Below are positions 45,085 to 52,690 of a stretch of DNA of 64,000 bases, one piece after another. Both the position numbers and the translations under genes were made by a program. Location: NCBI RefSeq assembly GCF_011762485.1, contig NZ_JAAKGI010000007.1, positions 1 through 64,000 on the forward strand. The letters are read 5' to 3'. This DNA is from Yeosuana marina. GTDB taxonomy: Bacteria > Bacteroidota > Bacteroidia > Flavobacteriales > Flavobacteriaceae. The stretch's first letter is position 1. Each line of letters starts with the position of its first letter. The notes below the pieces were generated by a model. The model ran no database searches, had not been told where the DNA came from, and saw only the letters and a program-made list of their open reading frames with translations.

Positions 45085-45142
45085 TAAATTTAGATTGAGA
45101 GTACAGCAAATAGTGTACACTATATCATCAAAAGTGTACACT
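45085..45142 (-). promoter_or_regulatory. Paired AGTGTACACT operators, 21 bp apart, candidate HTCS 2 binding site
   Basis: AGTGTACACT occurs at 45112-45121 and 45133-45142; the starts are exactly 21 bp apart (two helical turns), and each decamer is itself palindromic. They lie in the 201-bp gap between the HTCS 2 stop and the SusC-like start, 133 bp before that start. A TAAATTTA at 45085-45092 matches the Bacteroidota TAnnTTTG box in seven of eight positions and could be the -7 element. AraC-type proteins commonly bind repeats with this spacing. The assignment is inferred. Confidence 0.6.
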
Positions 45143-45180
45143 AACTGTTAACAACCTCTTTTTAAGACAATTAAAATGAG

Positions 45181-48100
45181 TTATTCTTGATTTATTCTGG
45201 AATTATTTTTGATTTGATAATTTTTAGGTGTATGATCATACATTTTTTTGAACTCCCTATAAAAATAAGATCGGTTATTAAAACCTGATCGATAACAAAT
45301 CTCTGAGACCGTAAAATTACTTTTTTTCAATAATTCGGCTGCATACTGTAACCTTATGGTTCGAATTAAATCTCCTGGAGAAAAACCAAAATTTTGTTTA
45401 ATTTTTCTATATAATTGTGAATTACTAATGCCTAGCTTTTCTTCAATAAACGAGCTTTGCAGATTATCATTTTCTATGTTATTACGAATTAAATCGATAA
45501 CATTTCTTAACAATTCTTTATCATCATTATGTACTTCAAGATCTTTAATGTTTTCAATAAGCGTATCTTGAGCCAAATGTTTTAAAATAAGTTCCCGCTC
45601 TTGTAAAAGTTTTTTAACCCTAATAAGGATATGCTCTGGATGGAATGGTTTTGGAATATATGAGTTCGCTCCACTCTCAAGTCCTTCAATGCGGTGTAAA
45701 ATAGAGCTTTTAGCAGTCAGCATTATAACAGGTATATGACAAGTTCTATCATCGCTTTTAACTTTTTTACACAACTCTATACCATCCATTTCTGGCATCA
45801 TAACATCACTGATAATAATATCAGGAAGGTCACCTTTCATCTTTTCAATTGCTTCCAAGCCATTATTTGCAATAATAATTTTGTACTTTTCTTTTAATAA
45901 TTCATTTAAAAACAATTGTATCTCTCTTTCGTCTTCAACAATCAGTATCACTTTGCGTTGTTCTAAAAAAGCTTCAAGTGATGACATTTTATTTAAGACA
46001 CCGTCTGAGTCATTGGGACTTTCATCAAGTATATTTTTAAGGTAATCTGAAATTAAAATTTGACTTCCTTCTATATCAATTTCTTTGCTTTTAAATGATT
46101 CTTTACTACAAGGAATCATGATAGAAAAAATGGTTAATTTATTAGGCTTACTAGACACATCAATATCTCCTCTTAGCACAGTTACTAATTTTTTAATGTA
46201 TGCTAAACCTATTCCTGTTCTAAACAAATCAGTATCTGTTTTATCTGCTGTATCCGTTAAAAAAAACCTATCAAATAAAGAGTCTAGTTTTTCTTTTGAA
46301 ATTCCTTTACCTGTATTGGATACTTTAATAGAAAGCGTTTTTATTTCATTGCCCTGAATATTGAGCTCTAATTTAATATTGCCATTTTTTGGAGTATACT
46401 TAAATGCATTGGATAATAGGTTGAAAATTATTTTTTCAATTTTATCCTTATCATACCAACCAACTAATTCTGTTGGCAATTCCAAATTATACTCAATATT
46501 CTTATCTAAAGCCCATTCATCAAATAACTCTGCTATTTGTTCAACCAAATTGACCAAATCAAACTGCTTTACTGTAACTTCCAAATAATCATATTCAGCT
46601 TTTCTGAATTCAAGTAATTGTTGTGTTAAAAAAAGGAGCCTAGAAGAGTTTCTCTGAATCATATTTATAAACTTTGTACTTCGCTCTCCTAAATTTTCAG
46701 ATTCAGCAAGCTTTTGTACAGGCCCTACTATTAAAGTTAAAGGTGTTTGGAATTCGTGGGCAATATTTGTAAAAAACGTCAGTCTATTTTGGTGGATTTC
46801 TTCCTCTCTCTTTTGAAAAATAATGTTTTGCCTCAATTTATATTGTTTGTTAAAATAGCTCCAAACAAAAAGGAGAAAAAGCAACAGTAAAATAAAATAA
46901 ACGAATATGGCCACATTTGATTGCCAAAAAATAGGTTTTATTTCAATATCAATAGCATGAACAGCTTTACTCCAAATACCATCGCTATTGGACCATTTAA
47001 TCCATAAAGAATAAGACCCTTTTGGTACATTAGTAAAAGAAATGATTCTTCTATTATTAATGAAATTCCAATCTTGATCAAAATTATTTAGTTTATATGC
47101 ATATTGGCATTTTTCACTGTTTATATAAGTTAAAGCTGCCAATTCTACATCAAAAAAGTTTTGATTGTGTTGTAAAACTATAGATGGAAATGTTTTTGAA
47201 TTTGGAGAAACAACAAGTCCTTGGTAATATGGAATTTCTTGATTTTGACCACTAATTTTATCAATAAGAATATCTGGTATAACTTGAGATTCTTCTACTT
47301 TAGATGGCAAAAAATAATTAAACCCTTTAATCCCACCCATAAAAATAAAATCTGTACTATTATTTTGATAAAAAGCCCCGTCTGCAAATTCATTGTTTTG
47401 CAACCCTTCACTTTTAGTATAGTTAATGAATTTTGATTCCTTAAATACAAAATTAGATAATCCAAAATTTGTACTTATCCATAGGTTAGATTCATTATCT
47501 GAAACAATCCCGTGAACTGTATTATTTGGAAGGCCATCTTTTACCGTAAAGTTTTTAAACCTTGGTTCTTTACCATCACTAAATTCTTCTAGAACATTCA
47601 AACCAAAACTTGTTCCAATCCAAAGTCTTTTTGCTATATCTGTATGAAGACATAAAATATCGTTGTTTGATAAACTCTGTGGATCATTTTTGTTGTTTTT
47701 AAATGTTTTGAATGTATTAGTTATCTTATTAAAAAGATTTAGCCCACCTAGCCTAGTTCCTATCCAAAGCTCATTATTGCTTTTTGGAATTATTGAAAAA
47801 ATAATATTGCTACTTAAAGATTCCTTTGCTCCATTTGCAGCTAGATATTGTTTAAAGTCAGTTATTTTTAATGCTTCTCCTGAACGTGAAATTTTAAAAT
47901 GGATCATTCCATATCCATTAGTACCCAGCCAAATAAAACCATCTTCATCTTGATAAATTGCATAGGTAGACTTAAAATATGAGCAAAGCTCACTTCCAAT
48001 AATATCTGACCAAGCAAAAAGTTTTGATTTTTTTAAATCAAAAACATTAATTCCTATACCATCTGTTCCAATAAAAATAAGATCTTCCTGTCCTTTACAA

Positions 48101-49383
48101 AGTGAAAACACAGCATTATCTATGGAGCTATTACTCTCATTAAAGTTTTGATATGTTATTGGTTTGTTAGTGTTTAAATAGAATTTAGAAGGAAAGCGGA
48201 ATAATCCACTTCCTTTAGTTCCTGCCCAAAATGAATTCCCTTCTACTTCTAAAAAAGCTCTTACAATACCTCCATCTATTTCAGGTACTTGCGTTTTAGA
48301 AACTAAATTAAATACTTTTTTTTGTGGGGACATTTTAAAAAGCCCATCGCCATCGGTTCCTGTCCAAATAACATTTTCAGTTCCTTGTAACAATGTTGTT
48401 ATTTTTTGATTTTTTAGTTTCTTAGTCCATGCATTATTTATTGTTTTTCCTAAACTATCAATAACAAAATACCCTGAATCATTATATAACAAGAGCCCAT
48501 CTTTAGTTCTTGATACAACATCATGAATGTTATTATTTTCTATTTTCGTCTCAGTTCTGTCATTAAAAGAATATAATACAGGCTTCCCAGAAACCGCAAT
48601 AAAACACATTTTGTTTTGAGACAGAATCCCAAAATCTTTCACATTAGTTATAATCTGTTTTAATTGAGAAACTGTTTTTTTACCTTTATTATTGGTTTTT
48701 AGTTTTAAGGAATAAAGTTCGTTGTTATCTAATAGTAAAAGTAATTCGCCATTTTGTGTGAATACCATCTTATTAATAGCTCTACTAGGTAGGTTTTTAA
48801 TTTTCAATAATTGAAAACTATCCCCATTAAAGTATCCAATACCCCAGTCTTTAACTGCACAAAATACTGTCTTGTTGCTGTCAAGCGCCATATTAAATTC
48901 AGATTCAGAAAAAGGAGGCTTGTCTTTTCTAGAAAAATAATATCTCTTAAACGTGTTTGATTTTTTGCTGTATCTATTTAAGCCGTGCACAGTCAATACC
49001 CATATATCTCCAGTATTATCTTCGTCAATTTTAAGGATTACTTGGTTGGTAAGACTATGTTCATTATTCAATTCCGGTCTAAAAACCTTAAAACTATTAC
49101 CGTCATATCTGTTTAAACCATCCCAAGTACCAATCCATAATAAATTTTGAGAATCTTGAAATATGACATTTACAGAACTATTGGAAAGCCCATTTGTATT
49201 ATCTAATTGCTCAGTGGAATATTTAACATCAAAAGAATTTGATTTATCAATATAGGTGTCTTTAAAAGAAGGCTGCTCTATTATGTTTTTTGGTAAAATA
49301 TTTAATGCAGTTTGTTCATGCTTTTTACCACAACCAATAATTGATAAAAAAATAATTGCTATTAGTAATTGACTGGATTCCAA
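45181..49383 (-). CDS. Hybrid two-component system regulator (HTCS) 2
   Basis: The 1400-residue protein has a periplasmic propeller (about 60-750, LWIGT/IWLGT motifs), a Y_Y_Y domain (about 755-815), a membrane segment (about 824-844), HisKA with His876 in AHEFQTPL, HATPase (NAFKYTP, GIGLAYIKKL), a receiver with Asp1193 in SDVMMPEMDG, and an AraC-type DNA-binding domain at the end. It should sense the glycan fragments handled by this locus and activate the SusC/SusD genes 200 bp away. The start is odd: the only in-frame option near the signal is TTG at 49383, there is no basic residue before the hydrophobic run, and a lipobox-like LSIIGC is present. Upstream in frame there is a stop at 49393-49395. 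Confidence 0.93.
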   Translation of the reverse strand: MESSQLLIAIIFLSIIGCGKKHEQTALNILPKNIIEQPSFKDTYIDKSNSFDVKYSTEQLDNTNGLSNSSVNVIFQDSQNLLWIGTWDGLNRYDGNSFKVFRPELNNEHSLTNQVILKIDEDNTGDIWVLTVHGLNRYSKKSNTFKRYYFSRKDKPPFSESEFNMALDSNKTVFCAVKDWGIGYFNGDSFQLLKIKNLPSRAINKMVFTQNGELLLLLDNNELYSLKLKTNNKGKKTVSQLKQIITNVKDFGILSQNKMCFIAVSGKPVLYSFNDRTETKIENNNIHDVVSRTKDGLLLYNDSGYFVIDSLGKTINNAWTKKLKNQKITTLLQGTENVIWTGTDGDGLFKMSPQKKVFNLVSKTQVPEIDGGIVRAFLEVEGNSFWAGTKGSGLFRFPSKFYLNTNKPITYQNFNESNSSIDNAVFSLCKGQEDLIFIGTDGIGINVFDLKKSKLFAWSDIIGSELCSYFKSTYAIYQDEDGFIWLGTNGYGMIHFKISRSGEALKITDFKQYLAANGAKESLSSNIIFSIIPKSNNELWIGTRLGGLNLFNKITNTFKTFKNNKNDPQSLSNNDILCLHTDIAKRLWIGTSFGLNVLEEFSDGKEPRFKNFTVKDGLPNNTVHGIVSDNESNLWISTNFGLSNFVFKESKFINYTKSEGLQNNEFADGAFYQNNSTDFIFMGGIKGFNYFLPSKVEESQVIPDILIDKISGQNQEIPYYQGLVVSPNSKTFPSIVLQHNQNFFDVELAALTYINSEKCQYAYKLNNFDQDWNFINNRRIISFTNVPKGSYSLWIKWSNSDGIWSKAVHAIDIEIKPIFWQSNVAIFVYFILLLLFLLFVWSYFNKQYKLRQNIIFQKREEEIHQNRLTFFTNIAHEFQTPLTLIVGPVQKLAESENLGERSTKFINMIQRNSSRLLFLTQQLLEFRKAEYDYLEVTVKQFDLVNLVEQIAELFDEWALDKNIEYNLELPTELVGWYDKDKIEKIIFNLLSNAFKYTPKNGNIKLELNIQGNEIKTLSIKVSNTGKGISKEKLDSLFDRFFLTDTADKTDTDLFRTGIGLAYIKKLVTVLRGDIDVSSKPNKLTIFSIMIPCSKESFKSKEIDIEGSQILISDYLKNILDESPNDSDGVLNKMSSLEAFLEQRKVILIVEDEREIQLFLNELLKEKYKIIIANNGLEAIEKMKGDLPDIIISDVMMPEMDGIELCKKVKSDDRTCHIPVIMLTAKSSILHRIEGLESGANSYIPKPFHPEHILIRVKKLLQERELILKHLAQDTLIENIKDLEVHNDDKELLRNVIDLIRNNIENDNLQSSFIEEKLGISNSQLYRKIKQNFGFSPGDLIRTIRLQYAAELLKKSNFTVSEICYRSGFNNRSYFYREFKKMYDHTPKNYQIKNNSRINQE

Positions 49384-49931
49384 ATCGAAATTTTATAGAT
49401 TAAAAACTTAAGTAAACAAAGAAAAAACAACGTTTCAGTCAATTGTCATACCCTCCATACAAGAATACGAATTTTACAAAAAGATTGCTTGTTTTTAATT
49501 GATTATTTAAAAACACATGCAATTATAGTGATTGTATATTTTTTATAGAGAAAATAATTAGATATAATAGTTCTATTATTTAATATAATTTTAACCAAAA
49601 AAGGTTGAAGGTTCTACCTGTAGAAGGAACTGGACTTGAAATTTTCAAATGTGATAACATAAAAGCATAATTAAAAGTAGTATGCCTTTATTAAATTCAT
49701 GTTCCTTAACCCTTTACCTTACCATAGAACTTATTAAATAAAGTATTGATACATAAATTACCTCACCCCTATTTTTATCTATTTAAAGAAAAATGACACA
49801 AAATAGGAACAAATTTTACTATCAAAAGTGATTAATCAATTTAGATAATTTTTTTCAGAAGAAATAAAAATTTTTGAATTAATTATATTCAATAAAAATA
49901 ACTATAAAATACTTATAATCAATTAATTAAC
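49384..49931. other. Non-coding stretch between HTCS 2 and mnmE, third scar
   Basis: No gene is visible. The left 200 bp would contain the HTCS 2 promoter, though no clear box stands out. The rest holds the AAGGTTGAAG motif with a hairpin, a tRNA-like remnant and an att-like unit that runs into the end of mnmE, all listed separately. Confidence 0.7.
49595..49710 (-). pseudogene. tRNA-like remnant with conserved 3' flank
   Basis: On the minus strand a 5' AAGGAA (around 49708) can pair with a 3' TTCCTT (around 49623), and TTCAAGTCCAGTTCC marks a T-loop and acceptor end, as in the copies at 6674 and 30102. The interior (about 86 nt in all) shows no proper D or anticodon arm. The flank AAGGTTGAAGGTTCTACCTG is shared with 30572. 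It is read as a decayed tRNA copy. Confidence 0.4.
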
Positions 49932-49946
49932 CTATTTACCGATACA
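49748..49946. repeat. Att-like repeat unit, copy 2, running into the mnmE end
   Basis: This aligns by eye with 6125-6302 over about 180-200 bp (GATACATAAA, ATGACACAAAATAGG, CAAATTTTACTAT, AAGTG and a T-run with AGAAGAAA) and ends with the identical 19-mer TAACCTATTTACCGATACA, here the mnmE terminus. The length differs by about 20 bp, so one copy has an insertion or deletion. The inner sequence is not part of mnmE, so the match extends beyond a simple core duplication. Confidence 0.6.
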
Positions 49947-51323
49947 AAAATTAGCAAAAATATTTCCCAACAAATCATCATTCGTAATCTCACCAGTGAT
50001 TTCCCCAAAATGATATAAAGCCTGACGGATATCAATCGCCATTAAATCGCCCGATAAATCTGTATCAAGACCATATTTTACTTTTTGAATTTCTTCAAAA
50101 GCTTTTAAAAGCGAATCGTAGTGACGTGAATTGGTGATAATCGTTTCGTTATTTCTTAAAGCTCCAGTATTAATTAAATTTAAGAGTTTATTGGTTAATT
50201 GCTCAACACCAAAACCAGTCTTTGCGGAGAGTAGTTGAATTTCTGGAATGTCTTTTTGCATGACCGCAATCTGAGTGTCGTCGATTTGGTCAATCTTATT
50301 TGCAATAACAATCAGTGGTTTTTGCGGATACTTATTTTTAATTTTTTCAAGCTCAACTATAAATTGCGATTCTAACGCTTCAAATTGTGTACTATCAAAT
50401 AAATAAATAACCACTTGCGCTTGGTCTATTTTTTCGAATGTTTTCTTAATACCAATACTTTCAACAACATCTTTGGTGTCTCTAATTCCGGCAGTATCAA
50501 TAAATCTGAATCCTATACCTCCAATAGAGATTTCATCTTCTATGGTGTCTCTGGTTGTTCCTGCAATTTCTGAAACAATCGCACGTTCTTCATTCAAAAG
50601 CGCATTTAACAGTGTTGACTTCCCAACATTAGGTTCGCCAACAATAGCAACAGGAATGCCGTTTTTAATTACATTACCAACAGCAAAAGAATCTATGAGT
50701 CGTTTTAAAACAAATGTTATGCGTTCTATTAGTGCTTTAAATTGTGTTCTATCTGCAAACTCAACATCTTCTTCAGCAAAATCTAATTCAAGTTCAATTA
50801 AAGATGCAAAATTTAAAAGCTCTTCGCGCAGTTTTGCAATTTCAGATGAAAAACCACCTCGCATTTGTTGCATGGCTATTTGATGAGATGCTTCATTGTC
50901 ACTTGAAATTAAATCGGCTACTGCTTCAGCCTGACTTAAGTCTAATTTTCCGTTTAAAAATGCGCGCAAGGTAAATTCTCCAGCCGTTGCCATTCTGCAA
51001 CCATTCCGAAGAAATAATTGAATAATTTCCTGCTGGATATAATTAGAGCCATGGCATGAAATTTCGACTACATCTTCACCTGTATATGAATTTGGATTTT
51101 TGAAAACTGACACCAAAACCTCATCAATCGTTTTGCTATCATCAATAATATGACCTAAATGAATAGTATGTGTTTTTTGGTTGCTCAATGACTTTGTAGC
51201 GGTAACTGATTGAAAACAGGAATCAGCTATTTTTATAGCGTCGCTTCCAGACAATCGAATAACAGCAATCGCACCTGCTCCTGAAGGTGTTGCTAACGCT
51301 ACAATGGTATCTTGATGAATCAT
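49932..51323 (-). CDS. mnmE: tRNA modification GTPase MnmE
   Basis: The 463-residue protein has the full MnmE layout: an N-terminal tetrahydrofolate-binding domain (about 1-118), a helical domain, and an inserted G domain (about 220-380) with GEPNVGKST, GTTRD, DTAGI and NKID, ending in the invariant CIGK. With MnmG it installs the cmnm5 modification at wobble uridine 34 of certain tRNAs, in the cytoplasm. The last 15 nt of the gene plus 4 nt beyond its stop are duplicated at 6284-6302. The gene itself is intact, as expected when an element integrates at a 3' end and rebuilds it. It is 7 bp from cvfB. Confidence 0.97.
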   Translation of the reverse strand: MIHQDTIVALATPSGAGAIAVIRLSGSDAIKIADSCFQSVTATKSLSNQKTHTIHLGHIIDDSKTIDEVLVSVFKNPNSYTGEDVVEISCHGSNYIQQEIIQLFLRNGCRMATAGEFTLRAFLNGKLDLSQAEAVADLISSDNEASHQIAMQQMRGGFSSEIAKLREELLNFASLIELELDFAEEDVEFADRTQFKALIERITFVLKRLIDSFAVGNVIKNGIPVAIVGEPNVGKSTLLNALLNEERAIVSEIAGTTRDTIEDEISIGGIGFRFIDTAGIRDTKDVVESIGIKKTFEKIDQAQVVIYLFDSTQFEALESQFIVELEKIKNKYPQKPLIVIANKIDQIDDTQIAVMQKDIPEIQLLSAKTGFGVEQLTNKLLNLINTGALRNNETIITNSRHYDSLLKAFEEIQKVKYGLDTDLSGDLMAIDIRQALYHFGEITGEITNDDLLGNIFANFCIGK

Positions 51324-51330
51324 ATATAAT

Positions 51331-52164
51331 TTATTCTGCTAAATAAATTCCGTCTGATTTAATGTCGATATGTTTTTGTTTGTATAATGAGCCAACTGCC
51401 TTTTTGAAGTTTTTCTTGCTCATTTGAAGCTGCTCTTTAATATCTTCGGGACTCGATTTATCTGTAAGATTTAAAAAACCTTCGTGGTCTTGCAGCTCTT
51501 TCATGATTCGGTCTGCATTGGGCTCGATATTTCGATACCCAATTTGACCTAAAGAAATATCTAACTTATTTCCAGGACGAATTTTTTTAACAATCCCTTC
51601 TAATTTATCGCCAATACTCAAATCTTGAAAAATGGCATCTTTATAAATTAATCCCGAATGGATTTTATTTACAATTACATTCATACCAATATCAGAAGGG
51701 TGCGAGACTATTAATTCAACCTTATCAAACTCTTTTACCGTAAGTTCTCTATTATCTAAAAACCGATTTGTTTTGCTCGAAGCCACTAACCTATTCGTTT
51801 TTTCATCGATATAACAATAGACCAGATACCAACCTCCAGGTTTCATTTTAAAGGCTTGTTCTTTAAACGGACAAAATAATTCTTTTACCAATCCCCAATC
51901 TAAAAAAGCCCCATAATCGGTGACTTGATTACAACGTAACACAGCAAAATCATCAAGTTGAATATAGGGTTTGTCTGTAGTTGCAACCGGTCGTTCTTCA
52001 TTATCAAGATATACAAAAACATCTATTTTTTCCCAAATTTTAAAATTTTCGGGAACATATCTGTTTGGCAACAACACTTCATTCCCCTCTTCATCGGCAA
52101 TATAAAGTCCTTGTACTGCTTCTCTTATAATCTCTAAAGTATTTGTTTTTCCTAAATGTATCAT
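51331..52164 (-). CDS. cvfB: CvfB-like S1 RNA-binding protein
   Basis: The 277-residue protein carries S1-type domains in tandem (about 1-60, 65-140 with VTDYGAFLDWGL, and 145-215) and a C-terminal winged-helix region (LQMSKKNFKKAVGSLYKQK). That order fits the CvfB/YitL family of RNA-binding regulators. Its role in this organism is not known; the family in Firmicutes affects virulence gene expression. It precedes mnmE by 7 bp on the same strand, so co-transcription is likely. The start at 52164 (MIHLGKTN) is supported by family alignment. Confidence 0.9.
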   Translation of the reverse strand: MIHLGKTNTLEIIREAVQGLYIADEEGNEVLLPNRYVPENFKIWEKIDVFVYLDNEERPVATTDKPYIQLDDFAVLRCNQVTDYGAFLDWGLVKELFCPFKEQAFKMKPGGWYLVYCYIDEKTNRLVASSKTNRFLDNRELTVKEFDKVELIVSHPSDIGMNVIVNKIHSGLIYKDAIFQDLSIGDKLEGIVKKIRPGNKLDISLGQIGYRNIEPNADRIMKELQDHEGFLNLTDKSSPEDIKEQLQMSKKNFKKAVGSLYKQKHIDIKSDGIYLAE

Positions 52165-52184
52165 GCTGCAAAGGTAATGATATT

Positions 52185-52230
52185 AGCCTTTTTTAAATAA
52201 AAAAGCGCTGCAATATTGCAACGCTTTAAA
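52185..52230 (-). terminator. Intrinsic terminator after the DUF2853 gene
   Basis: On the minus strand AAAGCG and CGCTTT enclose an inner TGCAATATTGCA palindrome with one mismatched pair, followed by TTTTTTATTT. It lies 24 bp past the DUF2853 stop and before the cvfB start. Confidence 0.75.
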
Positions 52231-52253
52231 ATGATACTATAATTAATGGGTTA

Positions 52254-52592
52254 TTAATAAACAGATTCTTTTTTAAAATGTTTTGTTAGTAAATAATAAA
52301 CCACCGCTCTGTATTTATTTCTGTTAGACTTTCCGTAAGTTTCCATCACTGAATCTAAACCTTTATCTAGTTCTGGTCCGTCTTTTAAACCTAATTTTTT
52401 AATTAAGAAATTATTTTTAACTGTTGCTAATTCAGACTCATCTGAACCTGAAACAGTTGCAGCATCTGCATTGTAAATTGATGGTCCGCAACCAATGGTT
52501 ACTTTAGTTAATAAATCCATGTCTGCTGAAACACCGCATTTGTCTTTTAAATCGGCAGCATATTTTGCAATTAATTCATCTCTTTTACTCAT
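52254..52592 (-). CDS. DUF2853 family protein
   Basis: The 112-residue, Lys- and Asp-rich cytoplasmic protein opens MSKRDELIAKYAADLKDK and ends YYLLTKHFKKESVY, a pattern I associate with DUF2853. There is a structure-genomics entry for this family but no known function that I can state. It is a single-gene unit with its own terminator downstream. It belongs to the core part of the window, outside the accessory blocks. Confidence 0.8.
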   Translation of the reverse strand: MSKRDELIAKYAADLKDKCGVSADMDLLTKVTIGCGPSIYNADAATVSGSDESELATVKNNFLIKKLGLKDGPELDKGLDSVMETYGKSNRNKYRAVVYYLLTKHFKKESVY

Positions 52593-52690
52593 AATTAAAG
52601 GTTTTTGTTTATTTTATGTTAAATTTTTGCGTTCTAAAGATATTAATTAAGACACAAATTACACTAAAAGTCACATACTTTTTAAATCAT

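Noticed and set aside
50473..50883. 136-residue plus-strand ORF inside mnmE
   Set aside because: mnmE is intact on the other strand with all its motifs; the ORF is a shadow.
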